This document shows, piece after piece, positions 8,550-19,824 of a stretch of 64,000 nt of DNA. The stretch spans positions 1,828,001 to 1,892,000 of the forward strand of contig NZ_CP093302.1 of NCBI RefSeq assembly GCF_024362765.1. Direction: 5' to 3'. Every line of letters begins with the position of its first letter. The first letter of the stretch is position 1. The notes beneath the pieces were generated by a model. That model saw only the letters and a list, made by a program, of their open reading frames with translations, was not told the origin of the DNA and did not search any database. The translations under genes and the position numbers were made by a program. The stretch is from Alkalihalobacillus sp. LMS6 (GTDB taxonomy: Bacteria; Bacillota; Bacilli; Bacillales; Bacillaceae_D).

Positions 8550-9086
8550 TTATTGATTGCTTTGTTCATCTGTTTTGTCATCATAATGGTGATCGGCATC
8601 AGCTTCTCCGGAATGCTCATCTGCATCTTGTTCGCGTTCTAATTCTCTGGTTGTTTCTGTATCACGATCAAGTTGTGCATGATGCAATCCTACTGCGCGA
8701 TCTTCTTCACTACTATCAGCGAAGGGCTCTTCCGCTTCTTCCTGGGCTTCCGTTGTTCGTTTTGCATAAGGAAGTGCCTCTAACCGCTCATACGGGATTT
8801 CTTTTCCAGTATCCACACAGATCCCGTACGTTCCGTCTTCCATGCGCTCTAAGGCTTCATTTATTTCTGAAAGACGTTGTTCATCCGCTTCGTTAATCGT
8901 CTGCGTCCGTACACGGTCTTCATATTCTGAAGCTGTTTCAGCTAAATGGTTATCCACACCTCTGGCAATATCACCACGGGTTTCAGACATTTCTCCTTCA
9001 GGTGTCGACGTTCGATTTTCTATTGATGCTTTCATTGATTCCAATTCTTTTTTCAAAAATTTTAATTGATCATTCGTTAATGACAT
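8550..9086 (-). CDS. yteA: YteA-family DksA/TraR-like protein
   Basis: 178 aa. The N-terminal coiled coil (residues about 4-90) is followed by a degenerate DksA-type zinc-finger region, YGICVDTGKEIPYERLEALP, which retains only one of the four usual cysteines. The remainder is an acidic, probably disordered tail ending KTDEQSNQ. This arrangement matches the YteA family of Bacillus, annotated as sporulation proteins. Loss of the Cys set means zinc binding is unlikely. Whether it contacts RNA polymerase like DksA is unknown. AGGAGG precedes the ATG. Confidence 0.78.
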   Translation of the reverse strand: MSLTNDQLKFLKKELESMKASIENRTSTPEGEMSETRGDIARGVDNHLAETASEYEDRVRTQTINEADEQRLSEINEALERMEDGTYGICVDTGKEIPYERLEALPYAKRTTEAQEEAEEPFADSSEEDRAVGLHHAQLDRDTETTRELEREQDADEHSGEADADHHYDDKTDEQSNQ

Positions 9087-9168
9087 AAGCCATCCTCCTA
9101 TCGTATATAGTCTACTGTTCCCTGATCATTCTTTGTTCAAACAAATAGACATGGGAAGACGACGGACA

Positions 9169-9933
9169 TTAAATGACATCACGCTTTTTGAAAAGAATGT
9201 GCCCAAGAATGAGGAAAAGGATGCTATGTCCTAGTATAAAGAGAACCGATTGCCATAAACCATCAAACGGTGCTGAGAACATTTGCAGTTCAAAGATATT
9301 AATTAAATCAACATGAGTTAAGACAACCCACTTCGGCCATTCGAAAAACTCGTTCAGAGTCGTAAAAATACCACCAAAAAAATAAGGGATAAGCGCAACG
9401 ACAATCGTAATAGCTGTGTTTCGAGTCAGTGTCGCAATTAAAAGGGCAAGTGTAAAATAAAAAGTCATCCCAGGTAAAGAATACAACATAAATCGAAGGG
9501 TTGTTAGAAACCCTTCTCCCCACGACAAGCTAGAATCACCGTTAAAGAGAATCATATGCACGGGGTAGATGACGAGACTCATAGCGAGATAGAGTCCTAC
9601 ACCAATTAAAAGAGTTGTGAACCATTTTGCAAATAATAGGGTGTGACGCGAAACAGGACGGATTAATAACTGTTTAATCGTTCCAGAGCGAAACTCCCCT
9701 GCAACAGCACCTGTCATTTGTATTACAACGTAAATGTTAATCATTTGCGCAAGTGTCGTAAAACCAAGAACGAGAAAAAGTTGACCTAACAAAACAGTTC
9801 CAGCAAACGAATCTGCCAGTAGCGTAAGGCCGGTTCCTAGCAATAGACTTCCAAAGAGGACGATAAGAAAGATCCATATTTTTCGTCCATACCACGCTTT
9901 TTTAAACTCATTTTTCATTAATGAAAGCATCAT
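9169..9933 (-). CDS. ABC-2 type transporter permease
   Basis: 254 aa with six hydrophobic segments. FRSGTIKQLLIRPVSRHTLLFAKW after helix 2 is the typical ABC-2 permease cytoplasmic element. Its ATG overlaps the stop of the upstream ATPase by four bases (ATGA), so the two form one translationally coupled exporter unit. Members of this class export lantibiotics, drugs or other hydrophobic compounds. Substrate unknown, since no two-component or peptide gene is adjacent. Confidence 0.85.
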   Translation of the reverse strand: MMLSLMKNEFKKAWYGRKIWIFLIVLFGSLLLGTGLTLLADSFAGTVLLGQLFLVLGFTTLAQMINIYVVIQMTGAVAGEFRSGTIKQLLIRPVSRHTLLFAKWFTTLLIGVGLYLAMSLVIYPVHMILFNGDSSLSWGEGFLTTLRFMLYSLPGMTFYFTLALLIATLTRNTAITIVVALIPYFFGGIFTTLNEFFEWPKWVVLTHVDLINIFELQMFSAPFDGLWQSVLFILGHSILFLILGHILFKKRDVI

Positions 9934-10859
9934 AATGACGTCCCTCCCTTTTCTTCTGTTAAGGAGAAGTACGCATCTTCTAAGCGTTTCTTATACGATA
10001 AGCTGTAGACCGATAAAGATGCTTGACTGAGTTTATGAATAACGTTTGGAATCTCTTGAAAGGATACATTCTTAATCTCTAAATGTTGCTCGATCTGTGT
10101 CACGTCCCACTTTTCTTTTAAAAGCTGTTCGGCTTCTAGAAGCGGCTGTACTTCAATTGAGACTGTGACGGTTTCCGATTCTTCTTTCATTGCCTTCACA
10201 CTTACTTCATCGACGAGCTGGCCATTTTTAATAATGACGGCACGGTCACACAACATCTCAATTTCACTTAGCTGGTGACTCGAAACAAGTAATGTTACTT
10301 CATCTTTCGTAGCAAGTTGTCTTAGGTAGTCCCGTAAATCTCTTATGCCTTGAGGGTCTAACCCATTCGTTGGTTCGTCTAAAAGCAAAACGCTCGGGCG
10401 ATGCAAAATTGAAATGGCTATGCCTAGGCGTTGTTTCATTCCTAGTGAATAAGACTTTACTTTTCTATGTATTGCATGTTCTAAATCTACAAGTTTTACG
10501 ACTTCTTCCATTCGTTCTTTCGTGATAGGCCGTGGGCTCATATCAGCAAAATGCTGCAAGTTTTGCATGCCTGTTAAATAGGTATATAAATCCGGATTTT
10601 CAACAATGGCGCCGACATGTTCTAACGCTTGCTCGCGATTTAAAGATAAGCTATTCCCTTCAATATAAACCTCCCCGTCATCTGGCTTAATGAGAGAAAC
10701 CATCATCCGAATGGTCGTCGTTTTTCCAGATCCATTTGGTCCTAAGAATCCATAGATTTTACCCCGTTCCAGTGAAAAGGATAAGTCTTGAATCACAGGC
10801 TTTCCACCGAGTGACTTACTTAAATGTTCAACGACCAAAGGGTACGCATTCATTTCCAT
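9930..10859 (-). CDS. ABC transporter ATP-binding protein
   Basis: About 309 aa, with AGGAG placed before tandem ATGs at 10862 and 10859. Walker A GPNGSGKTT near residue 35, Q-loop region, signature YSLGMKQRL, Walker B VLLLDEPTNGLD and switch His in SSHQLSEIE. The roughly 90-residue C-terminal extension is typical of ATPases that pair with ABC-2 permeases. It powers the permease encoded immediately downstream. Confidence 0.9.
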   Translation of the reverse strand: MEMNAYPLVVEHLSKSLGGKPVIQDLSFSLERGKIYGFLGPNGSGKTTTIRMMVSLIKPDDGEVYIEGNSLSLNREQALEHVGAIVENPDLYTYLTGMQNLQHFADMSPRPITKERMEEVVKLVDLEHAIHRKVKSYSLGMKQRLGIAISILHRPSVLLLDEPTNGLDPQGIRDLRDYLRQLATKDEVTLLVSSHQLSEIEMLCDRAVIIKNGQLVDEVSVKAMKEESETVTVSIEVQPLLEAEQLLKEKWDVTQIEQHLEIKNVSFQEIPNVIHKLSQASLSVYSLSYKKRLEDAYFSLTEEKGGTSL

Positions 10860-10933
10860 CATGTACACTCCTTTCATTTCCAATTACAGTCATTATACGC
10901 ACACTTTTCACTTGACGTACAGAAAGACGGCTC

Positions 10934-10973
10934 AAAAAAGCACGACTGCAGCTTGTTGCTACAATCGTGCTTT
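10934..10973 (-). terminator. Terminator of parE-parC
   Basis: On the minus strand, AAAGCACGA and TCGTGCTTT pair around a 19-base loop and TTT follows, just after the parC stop. Confidence 0.85.
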
Positions 10974-10987
10974 CTGTATATCTATTC

Positions 10988-13420
10988 TTACTCTGTTGTA
11001 TCAATGACGACTTTTAACTGTTGTGCTTTTCCTCGTTCATTCTCATCATATGCGTAGGAACCGTTCGAATAGCGATCGGCGCGGCGGTACGTGCTAGGGT
11101 CAACCAGCACACGCTCATCTTGATCGGTTTGAATCATAAATTGTTTCGTTTCTGGTGTAATCTTTTTAAAGCCGACTAAGCGGTGTGGGTTTGATTTTAA
11201 TTCTCGCAGTAAAACCGAACCACGTTTGTTTCGACTTGATTTTTCAAATTCGGTAATCGGCATGCGCTTAACCGATCCTCTTTGTGTAACACAAAGGAAT
11301 TCAACTGTATCTTCAAGTTCAAACGTTTCAAAACCAACGATGAAATCATCAGGTTTGACGTTCATCCCCTTCACACCAGCTGCTCGCTGTCCAACGAGAG
11401 ATACATCGGTTTCCGAAAACCATAAGCCATAGCCTAAATGTGTTGCTGCGAAAAGTTCTTTCTTGCCATTTGTTTTTTCCACAGAAGCTAACGCGTCATC
11501 TTCTTTAAGTTTCAGCGCCATAAGTGGTTTTGAATGACGTTGGGCTTGATATAATTTTAATTCTGATCGTTTAATCATCCCATTACGCGTTATAAACAGT
11601 AATGACTCTTCTGTATCAAACGATGAAACGATCATCGATTCAACCAGTTCGTCATCGGGATCAATCGGAATTAAATTGGCAATATGCTGACCATCATCTT
11701 TCCAGCGTATATCCGGGAGCTGATGAATTGGCAAATAGAGATAGTTGCCTTTTTTTGTGAAGAGAAGAAGGACATCTGTCGTAGATGCGACTTGGGATTG
11801 TAGCACCGTATCACCTGTTTTCATACCAGGTGCATCTTTGCTTGATGCTGTATAAGAACGAAGGCTTGTCCGTTTCACATATCCTGAGTGCGTAATCGTG
11901 ACGCGTACATCTTCTGTGGCAACGAGCTGATCCATATCAATCTTTAGTTCTTCGATTTCTTCTTTAATAACAGTTCGACGCTCAGAATGAAACTGCTTCT
12001 TCACTTGTAGGAGCTCTTTTTTAATAACGCTAATTAATTTTTTCTCACTTGCAAGAATCGCTTCCAGTTCAGCGATACGCTTTTTTAGTTCATCTGCTTC
12101 GTGCTCAAGCGTTGTAATATCAGTATTTGTTAAACGATAAAGTTGCAAATTAACGATCGCTTCTGATTGCGGTTCGGTAAAGGCAAACTGGTCTTGAAGG
12201 TTTTGTTTTGCATCTTTTTTATCTTTTGATGCGCGAATGACCGTGATGACTTCATCTAGAATGGAAACAGCTTTGATGAGGCCTTCGACAATGTGGGCAC
12301 GCTCTTGTGCTTTTTTTAGCTCAAATTGCGATTTTCTTGTGAACACGTCTTTTTGGTGGTCGATGTATGCTTGCAACAGTGGTTTAAGACCCATAAGTTG
12401 TGGCGTTTTTTTATAAATCGCCACCATATTAAAATGATACATCACTTGCAAGTCGGTATGCTTAAACAAGTAGTTTAAGATGGCATTTGGTTCCGCTTCT
12501 TTTTTCAATTCCACGACAATCTTCATGCCTGTCCGATCGGTATCATCTCTTACTTCGGCGATGCCATCTACTTTTTTATCAAAGCGGATCTCGTCCATTT
12601 TCTTAACAAGGTTGGCTTTTACGACTTCATATGGAAGTTCAGTGATCACGATTTGTGTGCGGCCGCCTCGTACTTCTTCAAAAGCGGTTTTCGCACGAAC
12701 AACGACTTTCCCTTTTCCCGTTTCGTACGCTTTGCGAATGCCATCCAAGCCTTGGACGATTCCGCCGGTTGGAAAATCAGGCCCTTTAATAATTGTCAAA
12801 AGGTCATTAATCGTTGTATCTGGTTTTTCCATTAAACGAACAGCGCCATCAATGATTTCTGGTAAATGATGAGGAGGGATATCCGTTGCGTACCCTGCGG
12901 AGATCCCAGTTGAACCATTCACTAAAAGATTTGGGTACATGGCAGGCAACACGACTGGTTCTTCAATGGAATCGTCGAAGTTTGGAATATAGTCTACCGT
13001 TCCCTTGTCCAGATCCCGCATCAGTTCGGCGCTAATTTTTGATAAACGAGCTTCTGTATAACGCATCGCCGCGGGTGGGTCGCCATCGATCGAACCGTTA
13101 TTCCCGTGCATATCGATGAGAAGTTGGCGTACTTTCCAATCTTGACTCATACGAACCATTGCATCATAGACAGAACTATCACCATGAGGATGATAGTTCC
13201 CAATAACATTTCCGACGGTTTTTGCCGCTTTTCGATAAGGTTTGTCAGCGGTATTTCCATCTGTATACATCGCATACAAAATACGACGCTGCACTGGTTT
13301 CAACCCGTCCCTTGCATCAGGTAGCGCTCGTTCTTGAATAATGTACTTACTATATCGACTAAAGCGATCTCCGATGACATCTTCTAAGGGGAGATCAAGG
13401 TACTTTTCTGCTTTTGCCAT
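10988..13420 (-). CDS. parC: DNA topoisomerase IV subunit A
   Basis: 810 aa. ParC cuts and rejoins DNA during chromosome decatenation. The winged-helix region carries the catalytic Tyr in PAAMRYTEARLS and the quinolone-determining stretch HPHGDSSVYDAM. The position that is Glu84 in S. aureus GrlA (Tyr-Glu) is Asp here, a conservative change. The C-terminal half holds beta-pinwheel blades without a canonical GyrA box, separating ParC from GyrA. It starts directly after the parE stop with no gap, so the two are one operon. In B. subtilis parEC lies close to the terminus. Confidence 0.93.
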   Translation of the reverse strand: MAKAEKYLDLPLEDVIGDRFSRYSKYIIQERALPDARDGLKPVQRRILYAMYTDGNTADKPYRKAAKTVGNVIGNYHPHGDSSVYDAMVRMSQDWKVRQLLIDMHGNNGSIDGDPPAAMRYTEARLSKISAELMRDLDKGTVDYIPNFDDSIEEPVVLPAMYPNLLVNGSTGISAGYATDIPPHHLPEIIDGAVRLMEKPDTTINDLLTIIKGPDFPTGGIVQGLDGIRKAYETGKGKVVVRAKTAFEEVRGGRTQIVITELPYEVVKANLVKKMDEIRFDKKVDGIAEVRDDTDRTGMKIVVELKKEAEPNAILNYLFKHTDLQVMYHFNMVAIYKKTPQLMGLKPLLQAYIDHQKDVFTRKSQFELKKAQERAHIVEGLIKAVSILDEVITVIRASKDKKDAKQNLQDQFAFTEPQSEAIVNLQLYRLTNTDITTLEHEADELKKRIAELEAILASEKKLISVIKKELLQVKKQFHSERRTVIKEEIEELKIDMDQLVATEDVRVTITHSGYVKRTSLRSYTASSKDAPGMKTGDTVLQSQVASTTDVLLLFTKKGNYLYLPIHQLPDIRWKDDGQHIANLIPIDPDDELVESMIVSSFDTEESLLFITRNGMIKRSELKLYQAQRHSKPLMALKLKEDDALASVEKTNGKKELFAATHLGYGLWFSETDVSLVGQRAAGVKGMNVKPDDFIVGFETFELEDTVEFLCVTQRGSVKRMPITEFEKSSRNKRGSVLLRELKSNPHRLVGFKKITPETKQFMIQTDQDERVLVDPSTYRRADRYSNGSYAYDENERGKAQQLKVVIDTTE

Positions 13421-15471
<2,051 letters not shown>

Positions 15472-15545
15472 TGTTTTCCTTGATGCAACAGTTTTTTTCT
15501 ATTAAAACCTTATCACGACTGTTTGACCACTGCAAATTTTTCCAT

Positions 15546-15580
15546 AAAAAGCCCGTACCACAACCATTTGCAGTACGGGT
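15546..15580 (-). terminator. Terminator of the CoA-binding protein gene
   Basis: Minus-strand stem CCCGTAC / GTACGGG with a 14-base loop followed by CTTTTT, a few bases after the stop. Confidence 0.85.
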
Positions 15581-15585
15581 ATTGT

Positions 15586-15993
15586 TTATTTAAATTTTGC
15601 GTGCTCCACTTTAATACAGCGATCCATAACGGTTTCCACGTTATGCTCTTGCAGGTAGTCATATGCCCCCTCATCAACAACACCTAACTGTGTCCAGAAT
15701 ATAGGAATGCCAGCCTCCACGGTTTCCTTTGCAAGCTCAGGTAAAAATTCGCTCCTGCGGAAGATGTTTACCATATCAACTTCTACATCTAAGTCTGAAA
15801 TCGAGCGATATGACTTTTCACCTAAAACATGCTCGACATTAGGATTGATCGGTACAATTTTATACCCTGCATCTTGCATGGCTTGTGTGACCATATAGCT
15901 TGTACGATCGGGATTATCTGATAATCCAACTACTGCAATACGCTTTTTCGTGTCTAAGATTTCTTTTATTCGTTGATCAGATGGGTTTTTCAT
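15586..15993 (-). CDS. yccU: CoA-binding protein, YccU type
   Basis: About 135 aa; the ATG at 15993 is best spaced from AAAGGAG, with an in-frame ATG at 15999 as the alternative. A Rossmann-like CoA-binding domain shows IAVVGLSDNPDRTSYMV, IVPINPNVEHVLGEKSY and the late IFWTQLGVVDEGAYD...VMDRCIKVEH. This small stand-alone family is related to the N-domain of succinyl-CoA synthetase and acyl-CoA synthetases; its physiological role is not established. Start lies 16 bases upstream of the opuFB end region, but the gene has its own terminator. Confidence 0.8.
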   Translation of the reverse strand: MKNPSDQRIKEILDTKKRIAVVGLSDNPDRTSYMVTQAMQDAGYKIVPINPNVEHVLGEKSYRSISDLDVEVDMVNIFRRSEFLPELAKETVEAGIPIFWTQLGVVDEGAYDYLQEHNVETVMDRCIKVEHAKFK

Positions 15994-16008
15994 GTCCATA
16001 CACTCCTT

Positions 16009-17562
16009 TTATTCGTTTAGTAGACCTTTTTCTTGTAAAAATTCTCGTGCAACATCTGCTGGATCTTCATCGTTGATGTCAACACGGTAATTAAGTTCAG
16101 AAATTTCGTCTTCCGTACCAATGCCTGCTAGTTGATTTAGAATGTCTTCTAGTTCAGGATACTGATTCATCGCAAAGCCACTAACGAGCGGCGCAGCTTG
16201 ATAAGGTGGGAAAAGTGTAGCGTCATCTTCTAACACAACCATATCATACTCCACAATTTGTGGGTCGGTTGAAAAGACATCGCTCAATTGAATGCTGCCA
16301 TTTGAAATTGCTTGATAGCGGGTAGAAACATCAATGGTTGTGACGTTGTCGAATTCAAATCCATACACCTCTTCAAAGCCACCATACCCGTCTTCACGAT
16401 CAGCGAATTCAAACGTAAAGCCGACATCTAATTCGTTGGCATAAGGAGCAAGGTCAGAGATCGTCTCCACTTCTAATTCTTCTGCCAAATCTCGTGGCAT
16501 GGCAAGTGCATACGTATTTTGGAAGCCCATTGGTTCAAGCAAGATGTCACCTGTTTCTTCAAAAATACCGTCGCGAGCTTGCTCATACGATTCGCGCTCA
16601 TCATAACTAAAGTCTTCAATGTTTAATAGATCCGCGAGTACGGTTCCAGTAAATTCAGGGTATATCGCGATATCATCAACTTCTAATGCATTAAAGTTTA
16701 CACTTGTTGTCCCAAGTGGTGCAATGACTTCGACTTCTAAATCCGTTTCTTGTTCAATTAAATGCTTGTACATATTTGCTAAGATTGGGGGCTCAGGCCC
16801 CATTTTGCCACCGATGACGATATCGGCTTGTCCTACACCACGTACGGCATTAACCGTTGGTGGAACGAGAACGATTAATAGAGCTAATACGACAACAGCC
16901 ATTATAGGCTTATAAGACCCAGCTCCTTTTTTCTTTGTGCGACGTTCTGTAAAGCGCAAAATAAAGTCAAAGAAAAGCGCGAGTAAAGCAGCTGGTAAGG
17001 CGCCAAATAAAATATACTCATTGCTTGTACGCTGGATTCCGAGCATAATAATTTGACCAAGTCCACCTCCACCTACTAAGGCAGCTAGCGTGGCCGTTCC
17101 TACTATTAAAACCATGGACGTACGAATACCTGCCATGACGGTTGGCATTGCAAGAGGTAGCTCAACTTTCAACAATCGCTTACGTCCGTTCATACCCATT
17201 CCTTTTGCTGCTTCAATTAACGCAGGGTCAACTTCTTTTATCCCTGTATACGTATTTCGCAATATTGGCAAGAGCGCGTACGCTGTGAGTGCAACAATTG
17301 CAGGTGTAATGCCGATCCCTACAAATAGAACTAAAAATCCGAGTAATGCTAGTGAAGGTATGGTTTGTAAAACCGCCGCAATTCCGATTACAAATTCAGA
17401 ATAACGCGTATACCGTGTGAGTAAAATCGCAATTGGAATTGCAATGGCAACGGCAATTAATAACGAGATAAGTGAAAGTTGTAGATGCTCCCAAAACGAT
17501 TGAAGCAATAAGTCTGAACGTTCTTCAAAAAGTGTAAAATAAGATTCCCAAAAAGATGTCAT
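16009..17562 (-). CDS. opuFB: OpuFB-type osmoprotectant ABC transporter: permease fused to substrate-binding domain
   Basis: 517 aa. Residues 1 to about 210 form a binding-protein-dependent permease with six helices and the EAA-type loop ALIEAAKGMGMNGRKRL. After a further helix near 220-240, residues about 250-517 form an extracellular glycine-betaine/choline-type binding domain (IVIGGKMGPEPPILANMYKHL, ending FLQEKGLLNE). The binding domain is very acidic. The fused layout is that of OpuFB of Bacillus infantis and some Opu/choline systems. No convincing Shine-Dalgarno site precedes the ATG, and the upstream frame is closed by a TAG. Partner ATPase is encoded just upstream. Confidence 0.85.
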   Translation of the reverse strand: MTSFWESYFTLFEERSDLLLQSFWEHLQLSLISLLIAVAIAIPIAILLTRYTRYSEFVIGIAAVLQTIPSLALLGFLVLFVGIGITPAIVALTAYALLPILRNTYTGIKEVDPALIEAAKGMGMNGRKRLLKVELPLAMPTVMAGIRTSMVLIVGTATLAALVGGGGLGQIIMLGIQRTSNEYILFGALPAALLALFFDFILRFTERRTKKKGAGSYKPIMAVVVLALLIVLVPPTVNAVRGVGQADIVIGGKMGPEPPILANMYKHLIEQETDLEVEVIAPLGTTSVNFNALEVDDIAIYPEFTGTVLADLLNIEDFSYDERESYEQARDGIFEETGDILLEPMGFQNTYALAMPRDLAEELEVETISDLAPYANELDVGFTFEFADREDGYGGFEEVYGFEFDNVTTIDVSTRYQAISNGSIQLSDVFSTDPQIVEYDMVVLEDDATLFPPYQAAPLVSGFAMNQYPELEDILNQLAGIGTEDEISELNYRVDINDEDPADVAREFLQEKGLLNE

Positions 17563-17633
17563 ACGTGAATTAAGTGGAATCGATCGTCTGCACGAACCCT
17601 AACGATTCACTTGTCCTTTCAATTACATTAGGG

Positions 17634-18680
17634 TTATGCGTGATGAAGTGATGGTTGAATCGCTAATTTAGCTAGGTTTTGGTACGAGACGCTTCCAATA
17701 CACTTTCCATTCTCGATGACAGGAAGTGCTGGCAAATTTCGCTCTTCTAATTGTTGAAATGCTTCTTCGATCGTTGCGTTAGCGGCGACCGTTTGATAGT
17801 TGATAATCGGTTGTCCAAAGTAAAAGACACCCTCTAATTCACCAGATTCAGAAACAATAAACTGTAATTCTTGTCTTCCTTCGTCAAGAATTTCATTGAC
17901 AAACTCGCTTTCTTCATTAGAAGAAAGCACCGTTTTGATGGTTGGGTTGTGCTCCGAGTTCGCTTTCGTCAAAAATTGCGCGACTGATTCAGAAGCGGGA
18001 TTTGCAAGAAGTTGCTGAACGGTACCGATTTGTAAGACTCGTCCGCTTTCCATCATTGCAATACGGTCACCTAACAATTTTGCTTCATCCATATCATGTG
18101 TTACAAAGACAATGGTCTTTTTAATTTCTCGTTGCAATGCTTTAATATCTTTCTGTAGAGATGCTCTTGAGATGGGATCAAGTGCACTAAATGGCTCGTC
18201 CATTAACAAAATATCAGGATCGGCAGCCAATGCTCTTGCCACACCGACACGCTGCTGTTGCCCACCAGACAGATCTTCAGGCAAACGGTCTCGATACGTT
18301 TCTGGTTCCAGGCCGACTAAGGTTAGCAGTTCATCAATCCGAGCAATCGTGTCGTCTCGTTTCCACCCCTTTAATTCAGGAACAATGGAAATGTTTTCTG
18401 CGACCGTCATATGGGGAAATAAGGCGATTTGCTGCAGCACATATCCTATATTCCAACGCAATTGATGAATATCACCATTTCCTGTATTCTTATTATCAAT
18501 TAAAATCTCTCCTGTAGTTGGCGAAATTAACCGATTGATCATTTTTAAAGTGGTTGTTTTGCCGCACCCACTTGGTCCGATCAAGACAAAAAACTCCCCT
18601 TTTTCAATCGTGAAATCTGCTTCAGCTACAGCCTTTGTTCCGTCTTCGTACTCTTTTGATACGTGATTAAATGTAATCAA
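17634..18680 (-). CDS. opuFA: Osmoprotectant ABC transporter ATP-binding protein (OpuFA/OpuCA type)
   Basis: 348 aa, TTG start with AAGGGGTG about 9 bases before it. Walker A GPSGCGKTT, signature LSGGQQQRVGVARAL, Walker B ILLMDEPFSALD and switch His in VTHDMDE. The C-terminal region (about 245-348) holds a CBS-type segment, TIEEAFQQLEERNLPALPV, found in OpuCA/OpuA ATPases, where it senses ionic strength. It drives uptake of betaine-like compatible solutes with OpuFB; the two are separated by 71 bases containing an 8-bp inverted repeat. Confidence 0.87.
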   Translation of the reverse strand: MITFNHVSKEYEDGTKAVAEADFTIEKGEFFVLIGPSGCGKTTTLKMINRLISPTTGEILIDNKNTGNGDIHQLRWNIGYVLQQIALFPHMTVAENISIVPELKGWKRDDTIARIDELLTLVGLEPETYRDRLPEDLSGGQQQRVGVARALAADPDILLMDEPFSALDPISRASLQKDIKALQREIKKTIVFVTHDMDEAKLLGDRIAMMESGRVLQIGTVQQLLANPASESVAQFLTKANSEHNPTIKTVLSSNEESEFVNEILDEGRQELQFIVSESGELEGVFYFGQPIINYQTVAANATIEEAFQQLEERNLPALPVIENGKCIGSVSYQNLAKLAIQPSLHHA

Positions 18681-18756
18681 TACTTCCTACACCCCTTTTA
18701 ACAAAAACGCTCTTTATTCATACCCGTTATCATGCCTAGTTAACCTTACATTCATG

Positions 18757-18787
18757 AAAAAAACACGCGAAAATATTCGCGTGTTAT
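18757..18787 (-). terminator. Terminator of fadH-type gene
   Basis: Stem AACACGCGAA / TTCGCGTGTT with a 4-base loop and a seven-T tail on the minus strand. It overlaps the fadH stop codon. Confidence 0.9.
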
Positions 18788-19575
18788 CGTTGAAATGCTG
18801 CCGCTCCAGTAAGGAACCCAGATTGTCCGATTGATTGTCCACCGTCGATTGTGACGCACGTTCCATTTATATATGATCCTTCAGGTGATAGTAAGTATTG
18901 TGCTAAACGAGCAACTTCTTCTCCTTTGCCAAAACGCTGCAACGGAACGCTTTTTAATGCCATTTTGTGTGCCTTTTCACTTTGAATCAGCTTGTCAACA
19001 CCACCAGTATTTTCGATTGGTCCTGGCGCAATCGCATTGACGCGAATGCCGTATGAAGCGCCCCACTCTACCGCGAGGGTTTTCGTCATCGCCAGCACAC
19101 CTGCTTTGGCACTGGCTGAATGAACAACTCCTGGTCCTCCTGTTTCAGCGTAGGTGGCCACAATATTTACCATTGATCCTGCTTGCTTATCGCTAATCCA
19201 ACGTTTTCCGATTGTTTGCGTCATATGCCATGTTCCGTTTAAAACAATGTCAATGACAGCATGCCAACCGTTTTCACTTAAATCTTCGGACGGGCAAAGA
19301 AAATTTCCAGCGGCATTATTCACAACACCTGTAATTGGCCCGACGTGATCATAGACGTCTTGAACCATTTTTTCGATATCCTCACGGTTTCGTACATCTA
19401 AAGCAAACGTTTGAATTTGCTCAGGAAATGTTTCGAGTTCTTGCTTTGTTTGTGCAAGTCGTTCTTCATTCCGCGCGCAAACAATAACACGTGCACCTGC
19501 TTGGGCAAATTGTTTAACCATGGCTTTTCCCATTCCGCTGCTACCGCCAGTAACAACAATCACTTCATTTTCCAT
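18784..19575 (-). CDS. fadH: 2,4-dienoyl-CoA reductase-like SDR (FadH/YkuF type)
   Basis: 263 aa from the ATG at 19575, which follows GGAGGTC; an upstream in-frame start lacks support. SDR cofactor motif TGGSSGMGKA and NNAAGNF. In place of the classical Tyr-xxx-Lys it has HSASAKAGV, where the Tyr position is Ser. This is a hallmark of the 2,4-dienoyl-CoA reductase subfamily, with Lys retained. GNFLCPSEDLSENGW is also typical. It reduces dienoyl-CoA intermediates with NADPH during unsaturated fatty acid beta-oxidation. B. subtilis YkuF is the closest known relative. Confidence 0.83.
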   Translation of the reverse strand: MENEVIVVTGGSSGMGKAMVKQFAQAGARVIVCARNEERLAQTKQELETFPEQIQTFALDVRNREDIEKMVQDVYDHVGPITGVVNNAAGNFLCPSEDLSENGWHAVIDIVLNGTWHMTQTIGKRWISDKQAGSMVNIVATYAETGGPGVVHSASAKAGVLAMTKTLAVEWGASYGIRVNAIAPGPIENTGGVDKLIQSEKAHKMALKSVPLQRFGKGEEVARLAQYLLSPEGSYINGTCVTIDGGQSIGQSGFLTGAAAFQR

Positions 19576-19692
19576 ATTGACCTGACCTCCTGCCTCATGC
19601 AAATCGTTCTCCTCCCTTTCATTATGAAGAAAATCACAGAAAATTGAAAGGGTTTACAAAAACAAAAGTTTACTTTATTTCTCAGCAGAACG

Positions 19693-19796
19693 TGAGTAAT
19701 GGATTTTTGCAACGGGAAAGGCAATTACTCAGCCTTTCAGTATTAACTGCAAAATAAACGTTCCATGAAATAATCATTTCACAGAACGTTTATTTT
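19693..19796 (+). repeat. Three stem-forming inverted repeats upstream of the Xer gene
   Basis: A: TGAGTAAT (19693-19700) with ATTACTCA (19724-19731). B: GAAAGGC (19716-19722) with GCCTTTC (19732-19738). A and B share interior sequence and cannot form together as simple hairpins. C: a 46-base near-perfect palindrome, AAAATAAACGTTC (19751-19763) and GAACGTTTATTTT (19784-19796), with inner TGAAAT / ATTTCA. C ends 28 bases before the xerS-like ATG. It could be an attenuator, terminator or protein-binding site. Confidence 0.7.
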
Positions 19797-19824
19797 ACGT
19801 TAAACTAGAGTTGAGGTGACCAAG

